From the NCBI RefSeq assembly GCF_022637455.1, contig NZ_CP093341.1, positions 1,860,001 to 1,924,000 on the forward strand: a stretch of DNA of 64,000 nucleotides, written 5' to 3'. Every line of letters starts with the position of its first letter. Position 1 is the first letter of the stretch. Position numbers and translations under genes: made by a program. Source of the DNA: Lysobacter sp. S4-A87. Its GTDB lineage: Bacteria; Pseudomonadota; Gammaproteobacteria; Xanthomonadales; Xanthomonadaceae. The notes below the pieces were generated by a model. The model did no database searches. It worked only from the letters and a program-made list of their open reading frames with translations, and was not told where the DNA came from. This document shows positions 38,183-46,991 of the stretch, piece by piece.

Positions 38183-39382
38183 ATGCGCTTTCACACCACG
38201 TCAGCCATGCTGCTGCTTGCCTCGCTCGCATCGGCGGCGCAAGCCCAGGACGCGCCGGCAACACCGGACAAGCCCGCGCACGAGCCGGTCAAGACGCTGC
38301 TCAAGGACCCGCACGACGGCGACTTCGACATGTCGCGCTGGCTGCTCGAGCACAAGGGCTTCCTGCCGGTGCCGATCATCATCACCGACCCCGCCCTGGG
38401 CACCGGCGGCGGCGTCGCCCTGACTTTCTTCCACCGGCCTGAGGGCGCGGCGACCACGCGCACCAGTGCCGACGGTCGCAAGACGATGGTGCCGCCGAAC
38501 ATCTATGGCTTCGGCGGCGTGCGCACGTCCAATGGCAGCAAGGCCTACGGCGGCGGCGCGATCCTGCATTTCAAGGACGACCAGTGGCGCTACCGCGGCG
38601 GTGTCGCCAAGACCGACATCAACCTCGATTTCTACACGCCGGGGCGGTTCCTGGCGCCGCAGAAGATCGGCTACAACATGGACGGCGTGATGTCGCTGCA
38701 GCAGGTGTTCAGGCGCGTGGGCGAGCAGGACCTGTTCGTCGGACTGGCCTGGATCTACATGGACCTGGACATCGGCTTCGACATCGATACCGACCGCAAC
38801 CAGTTCACGCCGAAGGAGCTGAGCGAGCGCAGCTCGGGCCTGGGCCTGTCGCTGGAGTTCGATGACCGCGACAACTCGTTCACGCCCAACAGCGGCTGGC
38901 TGGGGATGATCGAGGGCAACTTCTACGACGACCTGATCGGCAGCGACAACGATTTCCAGAGCTACCGCGGCCACGCCTTCGGTTACCTGCCCTTCGGTAA
39001 GCTGTCGTCGGCGGACGAGCGCTTCGTTCTCGGTGGCCGTATCGATGCGCGCTGGGCCAATGGCGATGTGCCGTTCTACCGGCTGCCCTACATCGACCTG
39101 CGCGGCATCGGCTCGGCACGCTACCAGGACACCCGCGCGGCCACGCTGGAAACGGAACTGCGCTGGAACGTGACGCCGCGCTGGGCGCTGATCGGATTCG
39201 TCGGCGGCGGTCGCACCTGGGGCCGCCACAACAGCTTCGGCGACGGCCAGACCCAGGTCGCCAAGGGCACCGGCGTGCGCTACCTGCTCGCCCGGCAGCT
39301 CGGCCTGTACACCGGCATCGACTATGCCTGGGGCCCGGAGGACGAGACGTTCTACGTGCAGGTCGGCAGCGCCTGGCGCTGA
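38183..39382 (+). CDS. BamA/TamA-like surface-antigen (D15) outer-membrane protein
   Basis: The 399-residue protein has a signal peptide (MLLLASLASAAQAQ), a short N-terminal domain and a C-terminal barrel. It shows VPIIITDPALGTGGGVALTFF, LSLEFDDRDNSFTPNSGWLGMIEG, the lid-lock type RGIGSARYQDTRAATLETELRWNVTPRWALIGFVGGGRTW and a terminal aromatic strand FYVQVGSAWR. No POTRA repeats are seen, so it is not the essential BamA. Such short D15 proteins are probable outer-membrane transporters or assembly factors. It closes the exported-protein run. Confidence 0.88.
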   Translation: MRFHTTSAMLLLASLASAAQAQDAPATPDKPAHEPVKTLLKDPHDGDFDMSRWLLEHKGFLPVPIIITDPALGTGGGVALTFFHRPEGAATTRTSADGRKTMVPPNIYGFGGVRTSNGSKAYGGGAILHFKDDQWRYRGGVAKTDINLDFYTPGRFLAPQKIGYNMDGVMSLQQVFRRVGEQDLFVGLAWIYMDLDIGFDIDTDRNQFTPKELSERSSGLGLSLEFDDRDNSFTPNSGWLGMIEGNFYDDLIGSDNDFQSYRGHAFGYLPFGKLSSADERFVLGGRIDARWANGDVPFYRLPYIDLRGIGSARYQDTRAATLETELRWNVTPRWALIGFVGGGRTWGRHNSFGDGQTQVAKGTGVRYLLARQLGLYTGIDYAWGPEDETFYVQVGSAWR

Positions 39383-39418
39383 TCATCTCGTCCCAGCGCA
39401 TTCCTCACGTCGCATTAG

Positions 39419-39667
<249 letters not shown>

Positions 39668-40858
39668 ATGCCGATGACCGGTGCGTTCGGTCGCGAGGCA
39701 GACCATCGCGGTCCGGTGGTGGACCTGGTGCTCATGCGCAAGCGCGGCATCCACGAAAAGGCGACCCGGCAGTGGGCCGCGCAGCGTCTGGCCGGTGTGC
39801 TCGGCGTGGACTACGGCGGCGAGTACTCAGAACTTACTTCCGACGGACCGCCTTACTTTGTTCCCGACCGTACCTTGCTGGCAGGGGAAGCAGCGCGCTT
39901 CGGCATCCACGGTCCTGACGACCTGTTCGGTGGCGTGGTGCCGTTCCCGTTCGTGGCGACAAAGTCGATCACGCACCCGTCGCCTGACGATGCGCGCGAC
40001 CTTCCGCAGGGGTGGTCGCACGCATTGGGTGCGGCGCTGGCGCCGTTCGTGCTGCCGGGGCTGACCGTGTTCAACCTCGACGATGCACGACGCGCAGGAC
40101 GCTCGCTGCTGGCCGCAGGTTCCGCGATCCGGACCAAGCCGGGCCAGGGCATCGGCGGCTCAGGCCAGCGCGTGGTCGCCACCCATGATGAACTCGACGC
40201 GGCGCTCGATGCACTCGATGACGATGCCATCCGCGAGGCCGGCCTCGTGCTCGAACTCAACCTGGCCACGGCCGTCACCTACAGCGTCGGCGTGTTGACG
40301 GTCGGTGGAATCGGCCTGGCCTATGTTGGCACGCAGCGGACCACGCGCAACCATGCCGGGCACGAGGTCTACGGCGGATCGACCTTGCGCTGCATGCGCG
40401 GCGGTCTCGAAGACCTGCTGCAGGCCACCGCCGACGAAGCCGGACGCCGCGCCGTCGCCGCCACGATCGGCTATGACCGCGAGGTCGGGCGCGCCTTTGC
40501 CCAGTTCTTCGCCTCCCGCCGCAACTACGACATCGTCATCGGCGAGGACAACGAAGGCACGGTGCGCTGCGGCGTGCTCGAACAATCGTGGCGCATCGGC
40601 GGCGCCTCGCCGGCGGAAGTACTGGCCCTGCAGGCGATGAGTGTCGATCCAGCGCTGGAGCGGATCTGCGTGTCATCGTGCGAGGTCTACGACCTGATCG
40701 ATGTCCCGACCGGCGCCGGGATCTCCTTCCGCGGCGAGGACCCGGTGGTCGGAGCGATCACCAAGTACGGCATCGTCGAGGCCGACGATGCGCGGGCATG
40801 CGCCGCCACCGGCGGCAGCACGGTGCAAGGCAGCGAGCGTCATGGACATCCGGCTTGA
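39668..40858 (+). CDS. DUF3182 protein, ATP-grasp-like
   Basis: The 396-residue protein has an N-terminal pre-ATP-grasp-like part, a glycine-rich loop region (AIRTKPGQGIGGSGQRVV) and a mid-domain with LVLELNLATAVTYSVGVLTVGG. A C-terminal acidic metal-site-like stretch follows (YDIVIGEDNEGTVRCGVLEQSWRIGGASPAE), resembling ATP-grasp ligases. The fold reading is my inference; DUF3182 has no characterised member that I know of. The start ATG directly abuts the small FPASDP gene and the end overlaps the hydrolase gene by 17 bases, so all three form one coupled unit. Confidence 0.82.
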   Translation: MPMTGAFGREADHRGPVVDLVLMRKRGIHEKATRQWAAQRLAGVLGVDYGGEYSELTSDGPPYFVPDRTLLAGEAARFGIHGPDDLFGGVVPFPFVATKSITHPSPDDARDLPQGWSHALGAALAPFVLPGLTVFNLDDARRAGRSLLAAGSAIRTKPGQGIGGSGQRVVATHDELDAALDALDDDAIREAGLVLELNLATAVTYSVGVLTVGGIGLAYVGTQRTTRNHAGHEVYGGSTLRCMRGGLEDLLQATADEAGRRAVAATIGYDREVGRAFAQFFASRRNYDIVIGEDNEGTVRCGVLEQSWRIGGASPAEVLALQAMSVDPALERICVSSCEVYDLIDVPTGAGISFRGEDPVVGAITKYGIVEADDARACAATGGSTVQGSERHGHPA

Positions 40859-41636
40859 GACCGTGGAGCTCGACGTCGAGGACGAGCGCATCTGCGGCAC
40901 CGTCCTCTCTCCGGCCGCGCGCCTTCCCGGTGTGCTGTTCGTACACGGCTGGGGCGGCAGCCAGGAGCACGACCTGGTGCGCGCGCGCGAGGCCGCCGGC
41001 ATCGGTTGCGTCTGCCTGACCTTCGACCTGCGCGGGCACGAGCGCACCGCGCGCCATTGGGAAAACGTGAACCGTCCGCAGAACCTGGCCGACCTGATCG
41101 CCGCCTACGACTGGCTGGTGCGGCGACCCAACGTCGATCCGACAGCGGTCGCGGTGGTGGGCATCAGCTACGGCGGCTACCTGGCCGCGCTGCTGACGGC
41201 GTTGCGCCCGGTGCACTGGCTGGCGCTGCGCTCGCCCGCGCTCTACAAGGACGAAGGCTGGGACCTGCCCAAGCTGCGCCTGCACGTCGACACCGACCTG
41301 CGTGCGTACCGGCGCAGCACGCTGCGCTGGGACCAGAACCGTGCCCTTCGCGCCTGCGCCGACTATCGCGGCCACGCGCTGCTGGTCGCCGCCGAACACG
41401 ACGAGATCGTCCCCGAGGCGGTGATCGACAACTACGCCGAGGCCTTCCGCCACGCCCGCTCGCTGACCCGGCGCACGGTCGACGGCGCCGACCACGCCTT
41501 CACCGAGAAGCCCGCTCAGAAGGCCTATACCGCGATCCTGATCAAGTGGCTGAGCGAGATGATCATGGGCGCACGCGAGGAAGCCGCCGGGCTGCGCATG
41601 CGCGAGCGTGGCAAGCCCGAGCCTTCGCGCAACTGA
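40842..41636 (+). CDS. Alpha/beta hydrolase
   Basis: The 264-residue protein has the nucleophile elbow VGISYGG (Ser109), the oxyanion-hole strand GVLFVHGWGGS, the acid in VAAEHDEIVPE and the catalytic His in DGADHAFTEK, all in order. The family (dienelactone hydrolase/prolyl-oligopeptidase-like) does not fix a substrate. It overlaps DUF3182 by 17 bases and is likely to act on the same pathway. Confidence 0.9.
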   Translation: MDIRLETVELDVEDERICGTVLSPAARLPGVLFVHGWGGSQEHDLVRAREAAGIGCVCLTFDLRGHERTARHWENVNRPQNLADLIAAYDWLVRRPNVDPTAVAVVGISYGGYLAALLTALRPVHWLALRSPALYKDEGWDLPKLRLHVDTDLRAYRRSTLRWDQNRALRACADYRGHALLVAAEHDEIVPEAVIDNYAEAFRHARSLTRRTVDGADHAFTEKPAQKAYTAILIKWLSEMIMGAREEAAGLRMRERGKPEPSRN

Positions 41637-41665
41637 GCGTCAGCCGCGCGGACCACACATGACAA

Positions 41666-41698
41666 AGCCCCTCTCCCGCGCAGCGCGGGAGAGGGGCT
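41666..41698. terminator. Long hairpin between hydrolase and BON genes
   Basis: A 15-bp stem (41666-41680 with 41684-41698, 3-base loop) of the AGCCCCTCTCCCGCG type lies between two convergent genes. Only a short T-run follows on either strand, yet the position suggests it terminates both. The same CCCCTCTCCCG motif recurs at 50901. Confidence 0.6.
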
Positions 41699-41715
41699 GC
41701 GTTGCGGTGGCCGCC

Positions 41716-42066
41716 TTACTTCCTGGCAACCGTCAACGCGGAGGCATCGACGCTCTTGACGCCCTTGATCTTCCTGGCGACGGCGACAGCCTTGTCGGCG
41801 CTCGCCTTGCTGTCGACGGTACCGGCGAGCTTGACCGTGCCATTGACGGTCTCGACGTCGATCGTCGTGCCCGGCACGTCGGCCGTGGCCATCAGGTCGG
41901 TCTTGACCTTGGTGGTGATCCAGGTATCGCTTGCAGGCTGCGACGAATCGCCTTCTTCGGCTTCCATGGCCTGGGCCTTGTCCTGCGCCAGCACCTGCAT
42001 CGGCATGGCCACCGCGATCAACAGCGATGCGCCCGCGATCGTTGACAGTTTCGCCTTCATCCTCAT
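41716..42066 (-). CDS. BON-domain periplasmic protein
   Basis: The 116-residue protein has a signal peptide (LSTIAGASLLIAVAMPMQVLAQ), an acidic linker, and one BON domain (SDTWITTKVKTDLMATADVPGTTIDVETVNGTVKLAGTV... KGVKSV). Single-BON periplasmic proteins (OsmY-like) bind phospholipid and help under osmotic stress. The start MRMKAKL has a GGGAGG ribosome-binding site six bases upstream. It is monocistronic. Confidence 0.92.
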   Translation of the reverse strand: MRMKAKLSTIAGASLLIAVAMPMQVLAQDKAQAMEAEEGDSSQPASDTWITTKVKTDLMATADVPGTTIDVETVNGTVKLAGTVDSKASADKAVAVARKIKGVKSVDASALTVARK

Positions 42067-42302
42067 GCATTCCTCCCGTTTCGATGTGGGGCCAGTGTGC
42101 GTAGACCGGCATGTACCGTTGCGTGAAGACATCGATAGCCGCGTGTTGACGCTGGGCTGGGGTTCATCGATGCGATTCCCGCGTGTACAGCCATGCATGC
42201 GACACCGCGTTGCACCAGCGGCGCTGCCGGCGTGACCAATGCCATGGTCACGGCCACCGGTTGCGGGCCAAGATGGCGGCGGCCCCAGCGAGTCTGACCA
42301 CG

Positions 42303-43433
42303 ATGACCTTGACCCGGATTTCCCTTGCCGCGTTGCTGTACTCCACCGCGCTGTCCGCAGCGGCCGCCGACGCCTGCCTTGCGCAGGCGGTGTCCCCGCT
42401 CGACGCCGGCGCGTTGAAGGGACAGATCGTCGTGTCCACGCTTGCGCCCGACGGAGCCCGCGACACGCGCGTGCTGGCGCCGCCTTCGGCAACGCCCTTG
42501 AAGGGCGACGAAGGTTTCCGCATCGCCAGCGTGACCAAGACCTATGTCGCCGCCACCGCGTTGCGCCTGCACGAAGCCGGCAAGCTCGACCTGCAATCGA
42601 CGATCGACCAGTACCTGCCGGCGCAATGGATCGACCTGCTCAAGCGCGACGGTTATAGCCCCGGTGAGATGACCGTGCGCCAGCTGCTCAGCCATACCTC
42701 GGGCCTGGCCGACCACGCGCAGGCGCCGCAGTTCATCGCGGCGATCAAGGCCAACCCGGCGACGCAATGGACGCCGGCGGAGGACGTCGCGCACCTGGTC
42801 GAATGGACGCAGCCGGTCGGCAAGCCCGGCGAGAAGTACTCGTACTCCGACACCGGCTACATCCTGCTCGGCGCGATCATCGAGCGCGTCAGCGGCCAGC
42901 CGCTGCCAAAGGCGGTGCGCACGCAGCTCGCGCTGAGCGCCCGCGGCCTGCCCGACACCTGGTGGGAGCGCGCGGAACCGGCCCGCGGACGCACCCGCGC
43001 GCACCAGTTCTTCGAGGGCGACGACACCTACGACTGGGACCCGTCGATGGACCTGTTCGGCGGCGGCGGCATCGTCGCCACGCCCGCCGACATGGCGACC
43101 TTCTTCGACGCCCTGCTGGCCGGACGGGTCTTCAGGAACGGCGCCACGCTGGCGCTGATGCAGTCCCCGGTCGGCCTGCCCGCCGACAGCCCGTACCGCC
43201 TGGGCCTGCTCACCTACTCGTTCGACGGCGTCGCCGCGACCGGGCATTCCGGCTTCTGGGGGACGCTGGTGGTGCGCGAACCGGTCTCGGGCCGGACCAT
43301 CGCCGGCGCTGTCACGCGCCGCGAGGAGTTCGACCAGCTCAAGGCGCTGGTCGGCCGCTACGTGGGCGCCGCCAATGCCGCCGCCCGTGCCGGCGGCAAG
43401 GGCGAATGCGGGCCGCCGCTACGCCCGGAGTAA
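42303..43433 (+). CDS. Penicillin-binding-type serine hydrolase (beta-lactamase/DD-peptidase fold)
   Basis: The 376-residue exported protein has all three active-site motifs of the class C/DD-peptidase fold: SVTK (Ser76, Lys79), YSDTG (Tyr181) and HSG (His315). ATG 42303 begins a clear signal peptide (LTRISLAALLYSTALSAAAADA). The class is wide (esterases, D-aminopeptidases, DD-peptidases), and the sequence does not show true beta-lactamase specificity. queD follows after 9 bases, but the two are functionally unrelated. Confidence 0.88.
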   Translation: MTLTRISLAALLYSTALSAAAADACLAQAVSPLDAGALKGQIVVSTLAPDGARDTRVLAPPSATPLKGDEGFRIASVTKTYVAATALRLHEAGKLDLQSTIDQYLPAQWIDLLKRDGYSPGEMTVRQLLSHTSGLADHAQAPQFIAAIKANPATQWTPAEDVAHLVEWTQPVGKPGEKYSYSDTGYILLGAIIERVSGQPLPKAVRTQLALSARGLPDTWWERAEPARGRTRAHQFFEGDDTYDWDPSMDLFGGGGIVATPADMATFFDALLAGRVFRNGATLALMQSPVGLPADSPYRLGLLTYSFDGVAATGHSGFWGTLVVREPVSGRTIAGAVTRREEFDQLKALVGRYVGAANAAARAGGKGECGPPLRPE

Positions 43434-43442
43434 ACTGGCGGC

Positions 43443-43799
43443 ATGAAGATCTTCAAGGCATTCACCCTGGAGGCAGCGCACCGCCTGCCGAACGTGCCCC
43501 CTGGGCACAAGTGCGAGCGCCTGCACGGGCACAGTTTCCGCATCGAGATCCATGTCGAGGGCGAGATCGACCCGCACGCCGGCTGGGTCATGGACTTCGG
43601 CGACCTCAAGGCCGCCTTCCAGCCGCTCTACGACCGCCTCGACCACCACTACCTCAACGACATCGAGGGCCTCGACAACCCGACCAGTGAACGCCTGGCC
43701 GTGTGGATCTGGGACAACCTCAAGCCGGCACTGCCTCTGCTGTCGGAAGTGGTGGTGCACGAGACCTGCACCTCCGGCTGCCATTACCGCGGCAGCTGA
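43443..43799 (+). CDS. queD: 6-Carboxytetrahydropterin synthase
   Basis: QueD turns dihydroneopterin triphosphate into 6-carboxytetrahydropterin on the path to queuosine (7-cyano-7-deazaguanine). The 118-residue protein has the zinc histidines His13 (EAAHRLPN) and His28/His30 (LHGHSF), the active Cys24 and the C-terminal [16 protein letters not shown]. No preQ1 riboswitch is visible before it. It ends 3 bases before the convergent patatin gene. Confidence 0.95.
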   Translation: MKIFKAFTLEAAHRLPNVPPGHKCERLHGHSFRIEIHVEGEIDPHAGWVMDFGDLKAAFQPLYDRLDHHYLNDIEGLDNPTSERLAVWIWDNLKPALPLLSEVVVHETCTSGCHYRGS

Positions 43800-43802
43800 T
43801 CG

Positions 43803-46112
43803 CTACTTCACCGTCGGCCGCAGCAGTGAGCCGAAGGTCAGGTACCACGAGCTCTCGCCATCGTCGTTGCCGCCGTAGGCCAGGAACATCGGCCCCAGCG
43901 GCGTGCTGAAACCGATGAAGAGACTGCCGGCGAGGATCAGGTCGTCGGCATCCACCTGCTCCTTGCTGAACCATGCGTTGCCTGTTTCCAGGCTGGCGCC
44001 GACGTACATCGGCAACGAGAACAGGCGGCTGGTATTGCCGGTTCGCCGATAGAGCACCGCGCGCGCCAGCGCGGTCTGGTTGCCGAACAGCGCGCGCTCG
44101 TCGAAGCCGGACAGGTTGAGGAATCCGCCGAGGAAGCCCTGGGTCTGGAAGAAGTTGTCGTCTTCCAGCGCGCTGCTCAGGCGTGCGCCGAGCAGCAGGT
44201 GGTAGCGGCCCCAGGCGCGCGCCCAGTCGGCGGTGAAGCGGGCGACGTTGCCTTCGACATCGGCGCCCATCACGTCGTAGTAGGTTTCCAGGTCGGCGCT
44301 GACGCGAATGCCCCGGGTCGGGAAATTGATGCTGTCCAGGGTGTCCCAGGTGGCGTTGTAGTCGATGCCGGCGTAGCCCTCCTTGCCGCCGCTGAAATCG
44401 TTGGGATTGCCGATCAGCAGGTCGGCGCGGTCGCGGCCGCGCAGCACCTGGGCGGAGATCCGCCATTCCGGTTCCGGCGAATAGCCGGCTTCCAGCGCGA
44501 CTTCGCGGCGGTTGATGCGGAATTCCGCCAGCTGGTTGCCGTTGGCCCACAGCGGCAACGATTCGTTGCGCAGCTCCAGCGACGGCTTCAGGTAGAACTC
44601 GCCGGTTTCGCCGAAAGGCTGGTAGAACTCCGACAACAGGCCGGTGATGCGCCCCAGCCGCGCCACGTTGCGCCACTCGGCACCGAGGCTGTTGATGTTG
44701 TTGAACGTCAGTTCGGCCGAGACCATGTAGCTGTTGCGACCGTTGAAGTTGTCGTCGAGCTGGAAGCCGAGCTTGCCGAAGGCGCTCCACGGTTTGTCGA
44801 CCGGGATGATCTCCAGGCCCACTTCGCCGTTGCGCTCGGCCAGGCGGTAGTCGATCTGCTGGAAGCGGCCGTCGCCGTAGGCGGTGCCGATGTCCTTCTC
44901 GACCTCGTCGACATCGAAGGGCTTGTCGATGTTCTCCGCCACTGCGCGTTCCACCTGGCGGTTGGCCGAGGGCGACCTGCCCTTGATGACGTCGAGGAAC
45001 TGGACCAGCGCCGGATCGAAGTCGCGTCGCTGCTGGCGCGCGCGGTACGCGGTGTAGGAGGCCTCGTCGACGGACATCGTTCGCAGCTGCGGCAGCATGG
45101 CCTCGGCCGCGCGCTCACCGATCGCGATCGCTTCGGCGCCGCGGTTGAACTCCGAAGCGGTGATGTCGCCCAGCTCCGGGCGGATCAGCACGTCCTGGTC
45201 GCTCAGCGTGGCCAGCTGCGCACGCACTTTTTCGGCCATCAGCGCGCTGATCATCTGGTCCATGATCGCCAGCGGGTTGGTCAGCGTCTCCTCGGTGTGC
45301 AGCGGCGAGCCGACGTCGACCACGATCAGGCGCTGCGCGCCCATCTGCCGGACGACGTCGACCGGCACGTTGTCGGCCATGCCGCCGTCGACCAGCAGGC
45401 GGTTGTCGATGCGCACCGGCGCGAACGCGCCCGGCACCGACATGCTCGAGCGGATCGCCAGCGCCAGGTCGCCGTCCTCGAACACGACCTTGTCGCCGGT
45501 GATGATGTCGGCGGCGACGGCGCGGAACGGCACCGGCAACTGGTCGAAGTCCTTCACGTCCCACGTCGACAGCGTCAGCCGGCGCAACAGCAGCAGCAGC
45601 TTCTGCCCCTGCACGATGCCGACCGGCAGCACCACGCGGCCGTCGGCGTAACCGATCTCCAGGTCGAGCAGGTAGCGGAAGTCGGCATCCTTGCGCCGCA
45701 TCGGCTGGCCCGCCCGCGGCGGGTCGTCGACGAACATGTCGCCCCAGTCGATGGTCTCGATCAGCGTTTCCATTTCGGCCGGGGTGTAGCCGGTCGCGTA
45801 CAGGCCACCCACAATCGAACCCATGCTGGTGCCGGCGACCCGGCACACCGGGATGCGTTCGCGCTCGAGCACCTTCAGCACGCCGACATGGGCCGAGCCG
45901 CGGGCGCCGCCGCCGCCCAGCACCAGGCCCACGCAGGGGGGTTGCGCGGGCTGCTGGGCCAGGGCCGAAGCGACCGGAAGCAGGGTCAGCAGGGCCGCGA
46001 GGACCAAGGCGCCCAGACGGCCGGGGCCGTGCCGGGAGGCGGAATTCAGGAGGCGGGAGCAGGCGGGCACGAGGTCTCGCATCATCTTCTGGTCATCCTG
46101 GAAGGCCATCAT
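43803..46112 (-). CDS. Patatin-like phospholipase with outer-membrane barrel (type Vd, PlpD-like)
   Basis: The 769-residue protein has a signal peptide (about 32-52) and a patatin domain with the oxyanion GGGARG, the nucleophile GTSMG (Ser96) and the catalytic Asp in VDGGMADN. A POTRA-like segment follows (about 320-400), then a C-terminal 16-strand-type barrel (ARLGRITGLLSEFYQPF... FGSLLRPTVK). This layout is that of PlpD-type autotransporters, which may display or release the lipase at the cell surface. ATG 46112 is one of several possible starts; 46085 also leaves a full signal peptide. Confidence 0.93.
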   Translation of the reverse strand: MMAFQDDQKMMRDLVPACSRLLNSASRHGPGRLGALVLAALLTLLPVASALAQQPAQPPCVGLVLGGGGARGSAHVGVLKVLERERIPVCRVAGTSMGSIVGGLYATGYTPAEMETLIETIDWGDMFVDDPPRAGQPMRRKDADFRYLLDLEIGYADGRVVLPVGIVQGQKLLLLLRRLTLSTWDVKDFDQLPVPFRAVAADIITGDKVVFEDGDLALAIRSSMSVPGAFAPVRIDNRLLVDGGMADNVPVDVVRQMGAQRLIVVDVGSPLHTEETLTNPLAIMDQMISALMAEKVRAQLATLSDQDVLIRPELGDITASEFNRGAEAIAIGERAAEAMLPQLRTMSVDEASYTAYRARQQRRDFDPALVQFLDVIKGRSPSANRQVERAVAENIDKPFDVDEVEKDIGTAYGDGRFQQIDYRLAERNGEVGLEIIPVDKPWSAFGKLGFQLDDNFNGRNSYMVSAELTFNNINSLGAEWRNVARLGRITGLLSEFYQPFGETGEFYLKPSLELRNESLPLWANGNQLAEFRINRREVALEAGYSPEPEWRISAQVLRGRDRADLLIGNPNDFSGGKEGYAGIDYNATWDTLDSINFPTRGIRVSADLETYYDVMGADVEGNVARFTADWARAWGRYHLLLGARLSSALEDDNFFQTQGFLGGFLNLSGFDERALFGNQTALARAVLYRRTGNTSRLFSLPMYVGASLETGNAWFSKEQVDADDLILAGSLFIGFSTPLGPMFLAYGGNDDGESSWYLTFGSLLRPTVK

Positions 46113-46320
46113 CCCTGCTGCGGCGCATTCAGACCGTGACACGGGGCCCCGGGCGATCGCGTGACGCCAATTGTGCCAGCCGGGTCTGCCGGTCAGCGGC
46201 GTCCCGACCCTTTCCTGAACCCGCCCACCCGGTCATGTTGCACTGCAACACAGAACGGGTTATGCTGCACCGCACAATCCGAACTCCCTCCCCGGATTGA
46301 TCCACCTATCGGAGTCAACC

Positions 46321-46719
46321 ATGTACCAGCCGTTCAACGAGCAATTTGCCGCCGCGACGCGCCAGTTCGCGGAGACCGCCGCGCAGGTGAACCGTCTCGC
46401 GCTCGCCAATGCCGAGGCCGTGTTCGGCCTGCAGCTTGCCGCGATCGAAGACCGCGTCAACGCCACGTTCGCTTTCCTCGGCGAAGCCGCCGAAGTGCGT
46501 GACTTCGAAGCCGCCAAGTCGCTGCTGCCCAAGGGCGTGCAGGTGGCCCGCGAGAACCTCGAGCGCAGCGTCAGCACCGGCCAGGAAGTTTTCGGCCGCA
46601 CGCTCAAGACCCACGGCGCGATCACCGAGCTGGCCAAGGCGCAGTTCGAGACCTCGGCCAAGGAAGTGCAGACGAGCGTCGACAACACCATCAAGGCCGC
46701 CAACAAGGCTGCCAAGTAA
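46321..46719 (+). CDS. Phasin-family protein
   Basis: The 132-residue helical protein MYQPFNEQFAAATRQFAETAAQVNRLALANAEAVFGLQ... matches phasins: amphipathic helices rich in Ala/Gln/Glu, without membrane segment or signal. Phasins coat polyhydroxyalkanoate granules; similar proteins in species without granules act as chaperone-like or unknown factors. A GGAG site precedes the ATG and a strong terminator follows at 46807, so the gene is monocistronic. Confidence 0.9.
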   Translation: MYQPFNEQFAAATRQFAETAAQVNRLALANAEAVFGLQLAAIEDRVNATFAFLGEAAEVRDFEAAKSLLPKGVQVARENLERSVSTGQEVFGRTLKTHGAITELAKAQFETSAKEVQTSVDNTIKAANKAAK

Positions 46720-46806
46720 GTCCCGCTACACGAAACAGCTACCTCTCTCCAGGTTACTGATTTCCTTTATCTCTCCCCGCCAACCCCTCCCGGCGGTGGT
46801 TTGCAG

Positions 46807-46838
46807 ACCCGGCAGCGAAAGCTGTCGGGTTTTCTTTT
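46807..46838 (+). terminator. Intrinsic terminator after the phasin gene
   Basis: ACCCGGCAGC, loop GAAA and GCTGTCGGGT form a 10-bp stem with one G-T pair, followed by TTTCTTTT. This isolates the phasin gene from the large gene starting at 46992. No gene is seen in the remaining 46839-46991. Confidence 0.88.
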
Positions 46839-46991
46839 GTGCGCGCCATGACGCGGACGAACGGCTGGCCGACTGCGCGTCGCATCCGCGTTGCCTTCTG
46901 ATGGAGCCCGACCCATGCGGTCGGTGCATTCAGCAACCGCAGTGCGCTGGGTTACGCGCACTGCCAGTGTCCAAGGCCAGGGAGCGGCACC

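Noticed and set aside
34416..38264. Very long open frame on the minus strand (about 1280 codons) over the envelope cluster
   Set aside because: It lies antisense to three genes with signal peptides and family matches. It is rich in Arg/Ala/Val/Gly and has no motif; long stop-free antisense frames are normal in GC-rich coding DNA.
42303..43433. Beta-lactamase resistance gene
   Set aside because: The SVTK/YSD/HSG motifs show the fold only; DD-peptidase or esterase is as likely, and no ampR or resistance neighbours are seen.
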